Assembly: GCA_947483555.1 (NCBI GenBank)
Contig: CANKMW010000009.1
Span: 1-64,000, forward strand
Direction: 5' to 3'
Length of the DNA: 64,000 nt
Source of the DNA: Myxococcales bacterium
GTDB lineage: Bacteria > Myxococcota_A > Polyangia > Haliangiales > Haliangiaceae
The notes under the pieces were generated by a model. It saw only the letters and a list, made by a program, of their open reading frames with translations. It did no database searches and had not been told where the DNA came from. The position numbers were made by a program, and so were the translations under genes. Below are positions 28,176-37,385 of this stretch, in pieces (the stretch's first letter is position 1; each line of letters starts with the position of its first letter).

Positions 28176-29300
28176 TCACGGCCCGGCGTGGTCCCAGCCC
28201 GCGGTGCCGTCGAGCATCGCGGTCAGCCAGCCGCCCAGCGTCTGGCCGCCGGACATCGTGGTCGTGAAGTCATTGAAGAGCCAGACGTGCGCGCCGCCGG
28301 CCATCGACATCACCTTGAAGTTGGGCTTGCCGGTCAGCACCCCGGTGCGCAGGTTCGTGAGGCCGGCCGCGAACGCGTCGGCAGGCATCGGTGCCACGCT
28401 CGAGCAGGTCGGGTAGCCAAAGCCGTAGAAGCTGCGGATCACGCCGTCGCTGACGCTGGAGATGAGCGCCATGCGGTGGTCGGGGTGCTGGTCGGCGAGA
28501 TAGGGGAGCGCGTTGACCAGGCCGCCGCCGTCGCTGCCGCGGCAGGCCGCGCAGTCAGCGGGCAACGTGGCGTTGAGGTTCCAGTACATGCGCATCTGGG
28601 TCTGGAGGCACGGCGTCAGCCACTGATCGGCCATCGGCGGGCCCGAGTCGTCGATCAGGAACACCGGCCGGTCGCCGAACAGCTTCTCGATGCGATCGAA
28701 GTTGTACAGGGCACCGAAGCCGCCGGCGCTGGATCCGGACACCACCACGCGGCGCACCGGTTCCGACTGCGGCACGATCACGTCCATCCACGCGCCGACG
28801 TTCTGGTACCCGACCTGGGTCCGACCGCCGAAGCCGGCCTCGGAAGAGCCGCCGAAGACGTCGCCGCTGCAGTACGGAAAGAAGACGAACGTGGCGTCGC
28901 GCAGCGGGTTCGCCAGGTCGGCGCGGTTGAAGAGCCCCTCGGTGCCCTGGCCTCGCGTGGCGTTGGCCAGGTCGGTTCCGGTGAAGCCGTTGGGGTGGGC
29001 CACCGACGAGCACGTGAAGGCATTGAAGCAGGCGCCGCCGCCCTCCATGAAGATCACCAGGTCGGAGCTGGTGCCGAGGTTGACCCCGAAGCCAGTCGTG
29101 CTGCCGTTCATGCACCGCGAGCCGGGGACGTCGATCCACGACCACTGGCCGGCGGTGCCGGGCAACGTCGGCGGACCGCCGGTCGGGTCGCCGGCGTCGA
29201 CGCCGTCGTCGTCACCTCCGCTGCCGTCGGAACCGCAGCCGGCCACAGCTGCCACCAGACCCATCACCAACCAGGGCGTGCCGAAACCTCGTGCGCTCAT
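28176..29300 (-). CDS. Pectinacetylesterase-family (Notum-like) lipoprotein
   Basis: A 374-residue secreted serine hydrolase. The signal peptide ends in lipobox VAGC, followed by an Asp/Gly-rich linker. The PAE fold begins with SRCMNGSTTGFGVN and the oxyanion segment VIFMEGGGACFN. VVVSGSSAGGFGALYN holds the nucleophilic Ser, FLIDDSGPP the acid, and GGAHVWLFND the His region. The usual substrates of the family are O-acetylated polysaccharides or acyl-proteins; which one here is unknown. The ATG at 29300 gives the signal peptide; the longer frame to 29432 does not. A perfect palindrome lies upstream at 29354-29367. Confidence 0.88.
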   Translation of the reverse strand: MSARGFGTPWLVMGLVAAVAGCGSDGSGGDDDGVDAGDPTGGPPTLPGTAGQWSWIDVPGSRCMNGSTTGFGVNLGTSSDLVIFMEGGGACFNAFTCSSVAHPNGFTGTDLANATRGQGTEGLFNRADLANPLRDATFVFFPYCSGDVFGGSSEAGFGGRTQVGYQNVGAWMDVIVPQSEPVRRVVVSGSSAGGFGALYNFDRIEKLFGDRPVFLIDDSGPPMADQWLTPCLQTQMRMYWNLNATLPADCAACRGSDGGGLVNALPYLADQHPDHRMALISSVSDGVIRSFYGFGYPTCSSVAPMPADAFAAGLTNLRTGVLTGKPNFKVMSMAGGAHVWLFNDFTTTMSGGQTLGGWLTAMLDGTAGWDHAGP

Positions 29301-29353
29301 CGAAGACTCCCTTCTTGCTCCGCGCGCATCCTCGGCGAGAACCGCGCTCAACA

Positions 29354-29367
29354 TGAAACATGTTTCA
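29354..29367. promoter_or_regulatory. Perfect 14-bp palindrome in divergent promoter
   Basis: TGAAACATGTTTCA is fully self-complementary and fits the T-N2-AAC-N2-GTT-N2-A layout of many TetR-family operators (for example KstR). It lies 54 bases upstream of the esterase-like gene and about 140 upstream of the amine oxidase. It is AT-rich in a GC-rich region. No TetR gene is in the window, so the regulator is unknown. Confidence 0.45.
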
Positions 29368-29506
29368 CTAACGATCGCTGACCGCTTCGGGCCCCGCCTG
29401 CGTCGAGGACGCACCGCCGCACCGGTCGCCAATGTAGGTGTGGCTGCGGCGGGAACCTGCTCGGCCCGATTGCCCGAGGCTACGACAACGTCGCACCATC
29501 GGCGCG

Positions 29507-31727
29507 ATGCAGACGACGCGGAAGAAGCAGCGCATCGCGATCCTGGGTGGCGGCGTCTCGGCGATGACCTCCGCCTTCTACCTGACCAGCTATCCGGGCT
29601 GGAAGGACGACTGGGAGATCGACGTCTACCAGATGGGCTGGCGGCTGGGCGGCAAGGGTGCCAGCGGCCGCAACCGCAAGCACAACCAGCGGATCGAGGA
29701 GCACGGGCTCCACATCTTCCTTGGCTTCTACGACAACGCCTTCAAGACCATGCAGGACCTGTACGGCGAGCTGGCGCGTAGCCCGGGCGAACCGCTGGCG
29801 GCGTGGCACCAGGCCTGGAAGCCGACCAACCACGTCGTCTTCATGGAGCAGATCAAGGGCGAGTGGAAGCCGTGGCCGGTGACGTTCCCGACCCGGCCCG
29901 GTGTGCCCGGCGATGCGTCCCAGCCGCTCAGCGGCTGGGGCTACGTCCAGACCATGCTGGAGCTGGATCGCCGAGTGGTTGCAGCAGATCGGCCTGCTCA
30001 CCGCGGCCGACGACGCCGTCATCGATCGCATGGTCGGCGAGGTCGACTCGACGACCCGGGCCCACCCCGGCATCTCCGGTGAGTGGCGGGTCAGCGAGGT
30101 CATTCGCGGCATCTTCTCCGGCGTCCTGCAGCGGGTGGTCGACACCGTCAGCTACGTCGCCAGCCTGACCGACCTCGACGACCAGCTCATCCATGCCGCG
30201 ATCAAGCTGGCCGCCGGCGTCGGTGAGGCCGACGACTCCGACACCCGGCACTCGGCGGTCGGCGAGCTGGTGCGGCGGGTGCGCGACTGGGTCTGGCGCC
30301 GGGTCGAGCCGGCGCTCGACGACAACGACGAGCTGCGCCGCGCCTTCCTCATGATCGACCTGGCCACCGCTGCCATCAACGGCATGATCAAGGACGACCT
30401 GGTCGGAAAGGATCCGTACTGGTTCCGGATCGACGATCAGTCGTTCCGGTCCTGGATCATGAAGCACGGCGCCCACGAGATGACGGCGCACTGCGCGCCG
30501 ATCGAGGCCGCCTATGCGCTGGCGTTCGGCGAGAAGACCGAGCTCGGCGCCGGCACCGCGATGAACGGCATCTTGCTGCTCCTGCTCGGTTACAAGGGCG
30601 GCATCTTCTGGGAGATGCAGGCCGGGATGGGCGACACCATCTTCGGACCCTTCCACGACGTGCTGCGCCGGCGTGGGGTGCGCTTTCACTTCTTCCACCG
30701 CGTCGACCGGCTGGAGATGGCCGCCGATGGCACGCGGGTGGCCCGGGTCCACATCGGGCGCCAGCTGGACGTCGCCGGCGGCGGTTCGTATCGACCGCTG
30801 ATCGACGTCAAGGGCCTGCCGTGCTGGCCGTCGGAGCCGCTCTACGATCAGCTGGTCGACGGCGACCTGCTCGAACAAAGTGGCTGTGACCTCGAGGACT
30901 GGTGGACCGACTGGGTCGACCGCGGTCAGCCGCTGGTGCTCGAGGACGGCAACGACTTCGACGTGGTCGTGCTCGGCACCGCGGTCGCGACCTTCCCGTA
31001 CATCGCCAGCGAGGTGATGGACGCCAGCCTGTCGTTCAAGCTGATGGCCGAGCAGATCGTGACCACGCAGACCCAGGCCATGCAGCTGTGGTTCAAGCCC
31101 ACGCTCGCCGGCCTGGGCTGGAGCGGGCCGGCGCCGATCGTCGGCGCCTACGCGTTGTGGATGGATACCTGGGCCGATCTCACGCACCTGCTCGAGCGCG
31201 AGGACTGGCCGGCGGGCAAGCGGCCCGGCAACCTGGCCTACCTGGTGTCTCGCTTGCTCGACGACGAGAAGATGCCGCCGCGCTCGGACCACGCCTACAC
31301 CGCGCGCCAGCACGCCCGGGTGCGCGCCCATGCGCTGGAGTGGCTGGCCAACCACGCCGGGGCGCTGTGGCCGACCGCGGCGGACAAGAACGACCCGCGC
31401 GCGCTCAACTGGTGGTTCCTGGTCGACCCCGAGGAACGTGACGGCGCCGCTCGGTTCGAGGCCCAGTTCATCCGCGGCATCCTGAATCCGTCGGAGCGCT
31501 ACGTGCTGTCGGAGCCGGGGACCACCAAGTATCGACTCCGACCCCAGGAGACCGGCGGCGTCGTCAACCTGATCCACACCGGCGATCACACCTTCACCGG
31601 CGTCAACGCCGGCTGTGTCGAGGCGGCGGTCATGTCGGGGATGGCGGCGGCGCAGCACCTGTGCGGCCACCCGGCGCAGATCCCGGGCGACATCAAGCCG
31701 CGCTCGGGCCCGTGGGGCGAGCGATGA
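29507..31727 (+). pseudogene. FAD-dependent amine oxidase, split by a single-base frameshift
   Basis: A flavoprotein of the amine oxidase/hydroxysqualene-dehydroxylase type, about 740 aa if restored. The first frame (29507 onward) begins with the FAD-binding RIAILGGGVSAMTSAFYL and MGWRLGGKGASGRN. The second frame carries the rest, including TAMNGILLLLLGYKGGIFWEMQAGMGD, FDVVVLGTAV and the closing FAD motif HTGDHTFTGVNAGCVEAA. The frames meet at about 29961-29966: dropping one base there restores reading through LEWIAEWLQQIG. It is either a recent mutation or an assembly error; the rest looks well conserved. The stop overlaps the next gene's ATG. Confidence 0.8.
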
Positions 31728-32701
31728 AGCCGCGCTTCGTCGAGCGCGGTGGCGAGATGGTGTTGCGGCAGCCGATCGCCTGCGACGGCACCACGATGTA
31801 CGCCTGGCTGGTCGACGCCGACCGCGACGCGCTGGTGCGGCTGTGCGATCAGGCGTTCCGAGATCCCAGCGGCGGCGCGGTGGTGATCCGGCCGATCGTC
31901 CCGGCGGTGGCGGTGGTCGCCGCCGACATCCAGCGCGGTCACTCGCGCGATCCGGTCGACGGCCAGAAGGGCTGGTCGCGCGAGCGTGATCTGGGTTTCT
32001 GGATCCCGGTTGCCCGCGGCCGCCTCGGTGACGACGACGACTTCGAGATCGAGCAGATCGGCTGGTATCAGCCGTACCTGTTCATCGACAACGCCGCCGC
32101 GGTGTTCGTCGGTCGCGAGACCTACGGCTTCGCCAAGGCGTTCGCGACCTGCGCGATGCCGAGCGGGCCCGCCGACCCGTCGCGGTTTCGCGTCGAGACG
32201 CTGGTGATCGACAGCTTCACGCCGCACACCGAAGCCACGATCCAGGAGCTGTACAAGCTCGAGCGCGCCGACGGCGGCACGCTGGGCGCGCTGTCGTCGA
32301 CCGCCGGCAGCTTCGCCGAGCTGGTGATCGAGGCCACCCGGCGCATGCTCGCGCACTTCCTGGGCAAGAGCGGCCTGCCGGTGCCGACCTGGGAGCTGCT
32401 CAAGAACCTCTACGCCTCGCTCAAGGACGGCCTGGTGCCGATGTTCTTCCTGCGCCAGTTCCGCGACGTCGCCGAGCCCGACCGCGCCGCGTACCAGGCC
32501 ATCATCGAGGCGGCGTGCGACCTGACCGCGTGGCGTGGCGGCGGCTTCCTCGACGAGCACGTGCTCACGATCCGGACCTGCGCCAGCCATCCGATCGCCC
32601 GCGACCTCGGCCTGCCGGCGGGGCCCATCGACACCGGCTTCGGCTTGTGGGCCCACTTCGACTTCGACGTCGCGCTCGGCACGGAGCTGTGGCGGGCCTG
32701 A
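31724..32701 (+). CDS. Acetoacetate-decarboxylase-fold protein
   Basis: A 325-residue protein of the ADC-like beta-barrel superfamily. The core reads DFEIEQIGWYQPYLFIDNAA, FVGRETYGFAKAFAT (resembling the R-E-x-x-G-F-x-K segment that carries the Schiff-base Lys in acetoacetate decarboxylase) and later TIQELYKLERADGG. A decarboxylase or aldolase role is possible. The ATG at 31724 overlaps the amine oxidase stop (ATGA), so the two form one unit, perhaps acting on the same lipid or polyketide-like substrate. No signal peptide is seen. Confidence 0.75.
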   Translation: MKPRFVERGGEMVLRQPIACDGTTMYAWLVDADRDALVRLCDQAFRDPSGGAVVIRPIVPAVAVVAADIQRGHSRDPVDGQKGWSRERDLGFWIPVARGRLGDDDDFEIEQIGWYQPYLFIDNAAAVFVGRETYGFAKAFATCAMPSGPADPSRFRVETLVIDSFTPHTEATIQELYKLERADGGTLGALSSTAGSFAELVIEATRRMLAHFLGKSGLPVPTWELLKNLYASLKDGLVPMFFLRQFRDVAEPDRAAYQAIIEAACDLTAWRGGGFLDEHVLTIRTCASHPIARDLGLPAGPIDTGFGLWAHFDFDVALGTELWRA

Positions 32702-32702
32702 T

Positions 32703-32727
32703 CGGTTGCAGTCATTGCATGCAACCG
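32703..32727 (+). terminator. Hairpin after the amine oxidase/ADC unit
   Basis: CGGTTGCA (32703-32710) pairs perfectly with TGCAACCG (32720-32727) around a 9-base loop, starting two bases after the stop codon. No T-run follows. It may end the transcript, or act as an operator for the next gene 35 bases downstream. Confidence 0.4.
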
Positions 32728-32761
32728 GACCGCGCCGGCCAAGGGATGACATCATGGGCCC

Positions 32762-34375
32762 ATGAACGGCGCCCCGCCGCCGACCGTTCCCGGGCTGGTC
32801 ATCGGCGACGTGCTCGGCGCCGGCGGCTTCGCCACCACGTGGGCCGCGCGCGACGGCGATGCCGAGCGGGTGGTCAAGGTCGGCCATCAAGGCGGTGCGG
32901 CGCAGCGGGCGCGCTTCGAGCGCGAGGCGATGATCCAGGCCGGCCTGGATGCGCGGGGGCACCGCCTCGCGGTCGACGCCGACACCGCGCTCCGCTTGCT
33001 CGCCGCCGACGGGATCCTGGCCGAGCGCGGCGCGGGCTTCGGCTTCCGCGACCCGACGCTGGCCCAGGCCGCGGCGCGGGCGATGCCAGCCGAGCGCACG
33101 GCCGTGCTGCACCGGGTCGTGCTGGAGCTGGCGCGCGCCCGGCGCGATCGGCCTCGCATCGCGCGCCACGGCGCCGCGGCCGGTGCGGCCGGCGAAGCGG
33201 CGGCGGCGTGGATCGACCTCGGCGTCGTGGCGCTGGACGCGGGCCGGGTCACCGACGCCGAGCGGCTCCTGACCCAGGCCATCGACACCGCCGGTGCGCC
33301 GCCGGCGCTGGTCCGCACCGCCCGCATCCACCGCGGCCGCGCCCGCTACCTGCAGGATCGCGCCGGCGATGCCATCGCCGACCTGGCCGCCGCCGCGTCG
33401 GAGGCCGAGCTCGCGGGCGCGGTCGAGCAGGCCGCCGCGGCCGGGTTCGAGCTGGCCACCGCCCACGATCTGGGCCGCGATCCGGCGGCGGCCGCGGCGG
33501 CGGTGCGGGCGGCGCGACGCGTCCTCGGCGACCGCGGCGGATTCGAGCTGGCGCTGGCGCTGGCCGACGCTCGCCAGCGCTGGCGCGACGGCGACGACAC
33601 CGGTGCCGCGGCCGCCCTGGCCGTGGTGGTCGCCGACGCCCGGCGGGCCGGCGATCGAAACGCCGAGGTCGTCGCCATGGTCATGTTGGGCCCGACCCGG
33701 GTGTCGAGCGGTGACCTGGCCGGCGCAGCCACGGCCTTCGAGGACGCACTGCTCCTCTGTGCTCGCCGCGGCGACGGCTTCCACGCCGCGGCGGTGTACG
33801 CCAATCGCCTCTATCTGCGCGAGGCGACCGGCGATGTCGACGGTGCGATCGCCGACCTGGAAGCGTCGCGACGGCTGGCTCGCCAGAGCGGGCTGGCGAT
33901 CACGGAGGGGGTCGTCCTCCACAACCTCGCCGAGCTTCACCTGCGAGCGGGTCGCGACGACGACGAGGTGCTGCACATGGCCGAGCGCGCCCACCTCCTC
34001 TACGAGAGGTTCGTGACCACGCCACCGGCGGCGTCGGACCTCCTGGTCGCGCGGATCCACGCCGCCCGCGGCGACCTGGCAGCGGCCGCGCCGTACCTGG
34101 TGGTGGCGGCGCAGACCGCGCGCGACCACCAGTCGACCGCCGAGCGCTTGCAGCTCGACGTGCTCACGGATCGCGCCGGGCCGACCACGCTCGCCGACGC
34201 GGCCAGCATGGCGCCCGAGGAGGAGCTCGAGATCGTCTACTGGCTGCTGCGACAGGACCCGCCGCGGGTCGATCGCGCCGCGCTGGTCGATCGGGCGCTG
34301 CAGCTGGTCACGGTGCGACCGATCTGGCGCCGTCGGCTGGAGGCGCTGGGGATCATGGATCAGGGTTGCAGTTGA
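32762..34375 (+). CDS. Kinase N-lobe stub fused to TPR repeats
   Basis: A 537-residue chimera. Residues 9-55 are the start of a Hanks-type kinase: glycine loop GDVLGAGGFATTW, the VVKV strand with the ATP-site Lys and FEREA with the alpha-C Glu. The sequence then jumps to the winged-helix-like end of an AAA-type ATPase module (GFGFRDPTLAQAAARAM, about 95-112) and TPR-like repeats from about 150 to 480. Full-length kinase-AAA-TPR proteins are common in myxobacteria and around 1200-1400 aa. An in-frame internal deletion of most of the kinase and ATPase is the simplest reading. No catalytic loop remains. The gene overlaps the convergent lipoprotein by 23 bases. Confidence 0.75.
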   Translation: MNGAPPPTVPGLVIGDVLGAGGFATTWAARDGDAERVVKVGHQGGAAQRARFEREAMIQAGLDARGHRLAVDADTALRLLAADGILAERGAGFGFRDPTLAQAAARAMPAERTAVLHRVVLELARARRDRPRIARHGAAAGAAGEAAAAWIDLGVVALDAGRVTDAERLLTQAIDTAGAPPALVRTARIHRGRARYLQDRAGDAIADLAAAASEAELAGAVEQAAAAGFELATAHDLGRDPAAAAAAVRAARRVLGDRGGFELALALADARQRWRDGDDTGAAAALAVVVADARRAGDRNAEVVAMVMLGPTRVSSGDLAGAATAFEDALLLCARRGDGFHAAAVYANRLYLREATGDVDGAIADLEASRRLARQSGLAITEGVVLHNLAELHLRAGRDDDEVLHMAERAHLLYERFVTTPPAASDLLVARIHAARGDLAAAAPYLVVAAQTARDHQSTAERLQLDVLTDRAGPTTLADAASMAPEEELEIVYWLLRQDPPRVDRAALVDRALQLVTVRPIWRRRLEALGIMDQGCS

Positions 34376-35243
34376 CTTCCTTCAACCACGTCGTGACCAC
34401 CGCCGGGGTGTAGCGGTCGGCGCCGGCCGCCGGCCAGCCGCCGCTGGTGGCCCGCGACGCGCACTCCTTGTAGTAGTCGCCGGTACGGGTGGTACAGGCG
34501 CGGTTGGGCGCCAGCTGCGTTGGCTCGCACGGACCGACCACGGTCAGGTCGTTGCAGTCGCCGCGCGTGCACAGACGCTTCCACAGCACGGTCGGTGCGG
34601 CGGCTCCACACTTGGCGACCAGCGCCGGTCCATAGCAGGCGTACTGGCGGGTCCGGAACGCGAGGTCAGGATTCAGTAGATCGCCGAAGGAGCCGTAGAA
34701 CGCACCCTCGAGGTAGGGGAACGCCGCCGCTTCTCCCGTGGACAGCGCCAGCGCACCGTGTCCGCCGCGCAGGGAGATCGGAACCGCGGCGCCCGCGGCG
34801 TTGATGTGCGCGAGCAGGCACCCCATGAGCCATTCTTGTTCGAACCGATCGAGCCCGCGATAGAGCCACTCGGGTGCGAGGCCGATGCCCCGCTTGGTCG
34901 GCAGCGACACGATCGCGCCGGCGCCGTTCTTCACCTTGACGGTCTGGGTGCTCTTGAGTGCGCAGCGCAGGCTGTAGTCGAGCACCTTCAGCCCGGTCGG
35001 GTCCTTGGCGAGAATCTCGATCGCCGGCTCGGCGCCGAGCGCGGCCGTGATCAGGGCATTCATCTCCCGAGCGAAGAACTTGATCGCGTTCTCGTCCAGG
35101 CTGTTGATCCCCTGCTTGGCGATGACGTCCGTCTCCGCCAGGTCGTCGTCGCCCTCGGTCTCGACGCACGCGGTGGCCAGGCTGGCGATCGCGAGCATGA
35201 TCCACGGCAGGTGGGCGACAGGCGAAGTGGACGGTCGAGGCAT
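34353..35243 (-). CDS. Cys-rich lipoprotein, function unknown
   Basis: A 296-residue exported lipoprotein. The signal peptide (HLPWIMLAIASLATAC) ends in lipobox ATAC, followed by an acidic linker. The mature region contains about ten Cys, mostly paired in the last 90 residues (QYACYGPALVAKC, LCTRGDCNDL). FEQEWLMGCLLAHINAAG and PISLRGGHGALALSTGE recur in a family of myxobacterial surface proteins. No enzyme motif is recognised. The ATG at 35243 precedes the signal peptide. It lies 15 bases downstream of the Ser/Thr kinase gene on the same strand and may be co-expressed. Confidence 0.75.
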   Translation of the reverse strand: MPRPSTSPVAHLPWIMLAIASLATACVETEGDDDLAETDVIAKQGINSLDENAIKFFAREMNALITAALGAEPAIEILAKDPTGLKVLDYSLRCALKSTQTVKVKNGAGAIVSLPTKRGIGLAPEWLYRGLDRFEQEWLMGCLLAHINAAGAAVPISLRGGHGALALSTGEAAAFPYLEGAFYGSFGDLLNPDLAFRTRQYACYGPALVAKCGAAAPTVLWKRLCTRGDCNDLTVVGPCEPTQLAPNRACTTRTGDYYKECASRATSGGWPAAGADRYTPAVVTTWLKEVNCNPDP

Positions 35244-35257
35244 GGCGGCTCCTGAGG

Positions 35258-36625
35258 TCAGTCGAGGAACGCGACCTCGCGCGCCGCCGCGGCGGGCCAT
35301 CCCGAGGAATCCTGGAGATCCTCGGTCTTCCCGACGCGGAACGTGAACGAGAGGTCAGCGAGTGGTTCCCCGACTTCCAGCAACCGACGTGCCACGGCGA
35401 GCAGGTGGTCGCGACGGTCCGGAGTGGCGCCCAGCATCAAGGCATCGTCCTGGCCCCGGCTCGTCAAGGAGAGGCCCGCCGCCCCCAGCTGGGCGATCAC
35501 GATCGGGAGCACGGCCTCCAGCCGGTCGAGCTCGTCGTCGGACAGCTCGTGGGGCGGACGGCGGCTGATGACCTCGACCCGGACTCCCACCACGACCGTG
35601 CCGCCGCCGGCGGCGGCGCGCAGCTCGGCGCAGAAGGTGGCAGCGTCGGCGGGACGCCGGTCGGGGACCTTGGCCAGCGCGCGGTGGATCACCGCCGCGA
35701 CCGCGGCGGGCACCGGCGCGCGATCGGTGAGCGGCGGCGGGTCGCGCTCGAGATGGAGCTGTTCGAGCACCGCGACGTTGAGGTGCGCGAACGGGTAGTG
35801 CCCCGACAGCGCGAAGTACGCCAGCACGCCGAGGCCGTAGACGTCGGTCCGCGCGTCGATGGGGCCGCCGCGGATCTGCTCGGGCGACATGGCCACCGGC
35901 GAGCCGACCACGTGCCGCGACCGCGTCAACGCCGGCTCGCTGTCGTCGAGCAACTTGGCGATGCCGAAGTCGAGCAGCACCACCCGATCGGCGAGCATCA
36001 CGTTCGACGGCTTGATGTCGCGATGGACGACGCCCCGCGCGTGGGCGGCGCTGAGCGCCAGGCACAGCGGCTCGACCACCGCCAGCAGCTCGGCGACCCC
36101 GAGTGGGCCTTCGGCACGCACCCGCGTGGCCAGCGTCGGGCCGCGCAACAGCTCCATGGTGTAGAACGGCTGGCCGTCGGCGAGCTTGCCGATCTCGAGG
36201 ATGCGCGGCGTGTTGGCGTGGGCGAGGAGCGCGATCACGCTGATCTCGCGTTCGAAGCGAGCCAGCACGTCCTTGGCCAGCGCCAGCTCGCGGTGCAGGA
36301 GCTTCAACGCGACCGTGGTCCCGTCCGGCGCGGTCGCCTGATAGACGGCGCCAAATCCGCCCCTCGCGATGAGGGACTCGATCCGGTAGCCACCGGCGGT
36401 CGTGCCGGGCGCCAGGATGAGCGGCTCCCATGGGACGGCGGGGATGTCCCCGGGGACATGTCCCGAGATGTCCCAGGGCAGCTCGCGCGATCCGACCGGT
36501 GCGTGCCCCGGTAGCCCCGCGAAGACCGTCGGCGAAGTCGGGGCGCGGGGCTCCGGCGATCCCGACGCCAGGTCGGCGGTGTCCTCGACGGTGGTCGGGG
36601 TTTCGAGTGGGTCGTCAGGCGCCAA
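35258..36625 (-). CDS. Hanks-type serine/threonine protein kinase
   Basis: A 455-residue cytoplasmic kinase with all catalytic motifs: glycine loop ARGGFGAVY (87-95), K108 in VALKLL, alpha-C E127, HRDIKPSN (201-208, catalytic D203), DFG (219-221) and the APE equivalent MSPEQI. An 80-residue Pro-rich N-terminus precedes it. The C-terminal 130 residues, after about 335, hold an alpha+beta domain without a membrane helix, and may sense a ligand or partner. The start is a TTG at 36625; no better start is visible. Targets are unknown. The lipoprotein gene follows closely. Confidence 0.9.
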   Translation of the reverse strand: MAPDDPLETPTTVEDTADLASGSPEPRAPTSPTVFAGLPGHAPVGSRELPWDISGHVPGDIPAVPWEPLILAPGTTAGGYRIESLIARGGFGAVYQATAPDGTTVALKLLHRELALAKDVLARFEREISVIALLAHANTPRILEIGKLADGQPFYTMELLRGPTLATRVRAEGPLGVAELLAVVEPLCLALSAAHARGVVHRDIKPSNVMLADRVVLLDFGIAKLLDDSEPALTRSRHVVGSPVAMSPEQIRGGPIDARTDVYGLGVLAYFALSGHYPFAHLNVAVLEQLHLERDPPPLTDRAPVPAAVAAVIHRALAKVPDRRPADAATFCAELRAAAGGGTVVVGVRVEVISRRPPHELSDDELDRLEAVLPIVIAQLGAAGLSLTSRGQDDALMLGATPDRRDHLLAVARRLLEVGEPLADLSFTFRVGKTEDLQDSSGWPAAAAREVAFLD

Positions 36626-36667
36626 GAACCGGATCGTACCGGACGACCGGGCCGGCGACCAAGGAAG

Positions 36668-37076
36668 TCACCGACCCAGGCGCGACGCGAAGAGCTCCCA
36701 TTTCTGCAGCTTGTCGACGCGTCGACACCAGTCTCGGACGACGTCGAGATCCACATCGTCGCGAGCGCGACCGACGGCGAGGGCTTGCTCGAGGCCGCTG
36801 AAGTCGTTCCAGAACAAGAACGCCGCCAGCCGGTCGCGACAGGAATCAGTCGAGGTCAGGACATGCAACACTTGGCCGTCGCGCTCGGTCGTGCTCCAGC
36901 GACGGATGAGATCGTCCGCGACCATCAGCGGTCCCTTCGGAAACTCGATCGGGTATCGCGACGCTGGATGTACGTAGCAGTCGAGGTCGCGGCGGAAGCC
37001 GGCCGCGGCCAGCGCGTGCTCGCCGTCAGGTGCCCACGAATGCGACCTCGGTCAGCGTCGAAGCCGGCGAGATCAC
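36668..37076 (-). pseudogene. Nucleotidyltransferase-like gene with internal deletion
   Basis: The GTG at 37076 overlaps the winged-helix gene's stop (GTGA) and opens VISPASTLTEVAFVGT, the usual start of a family of small nucleotidyltransferase-like proteins. That frame stops at 37026. The other frame resumes with PDGEHALAAAGF and continues through YPIEFPKGPLMVADDLIRRW, HVLTSTDSCRDRLAAFLFWND and KLQKWELFASRL to the stop at 36668. The roughly 50 residues that should carry the G-S and D-x-D catalytic motifs are missing. From ATG 36925 an 85-aa remnant could still be made. The pair with an upstream winged-helix protein is a recurrent module. Confidence 0.65.
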
Positions 37077-37385
37077 GCGCCGGACTTTCCCGGCCGCCGA
37101 GGTCGGCGTCGCTTCGCGGCGAGCGCGCGCTGCAGCTCGACGTCCTGTTCGCCGATCTTCCACAGCAGCTCGGCGAGGGGCTGATGGGCGAAGTAGCGTG
37201 GGTTCAGGTTGACCCGACGGGTGCGGCCAAACGCGCGGCTGACGATCACCGCCTCGTTCTCGAGCGAGCGCAGGATCTGCTGGACGCTGTAGAGACGGAT
37301 GCCCAGCAACGCGGCCAGCTCGGATGGATAGCTCTCCTCGAGCAGGCGCAGCGGGCCCAGAAGCGAATTTGACGATTCTTCTCAT
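37073..37385 (-). pseudogene. Winged-helix protein of the nucleotidyltransferase pair, frameshifted
   Basis: The conserved frame reads SLLGPLRLLEESYPSELA, LLGIRLYSVQQILRSLENEAV, SRAFGRTRRVNLNPRYFA and the ending RRRPRRPGKSGA, a recognisable wHTH family. Its proper start seems to be the ATG at 37385, which overlaps the PurA-like stop (ATGA) and reads MRRIVK, but this lies one frame away; a one-base change near 37366-37370 would join them. As it stands, only the alternative start near 37309 (78 aa) gives an intact frame. Its role would be DNA binding and autoregulation of the operon. Confidence 0.65.

Noticed and set aside
29354..29370. Possible parS site (contains TGTTTCAC)
   Set aside because: Only one half-site matches; the second half of the consensus is in the wrong order, and no parAB genes are near.
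31586..34129. 847-codon minus-strand frame
   Set aside because: Antisense to the amine oxidase, ADC-like and TPR genes, with no recognisable domain.
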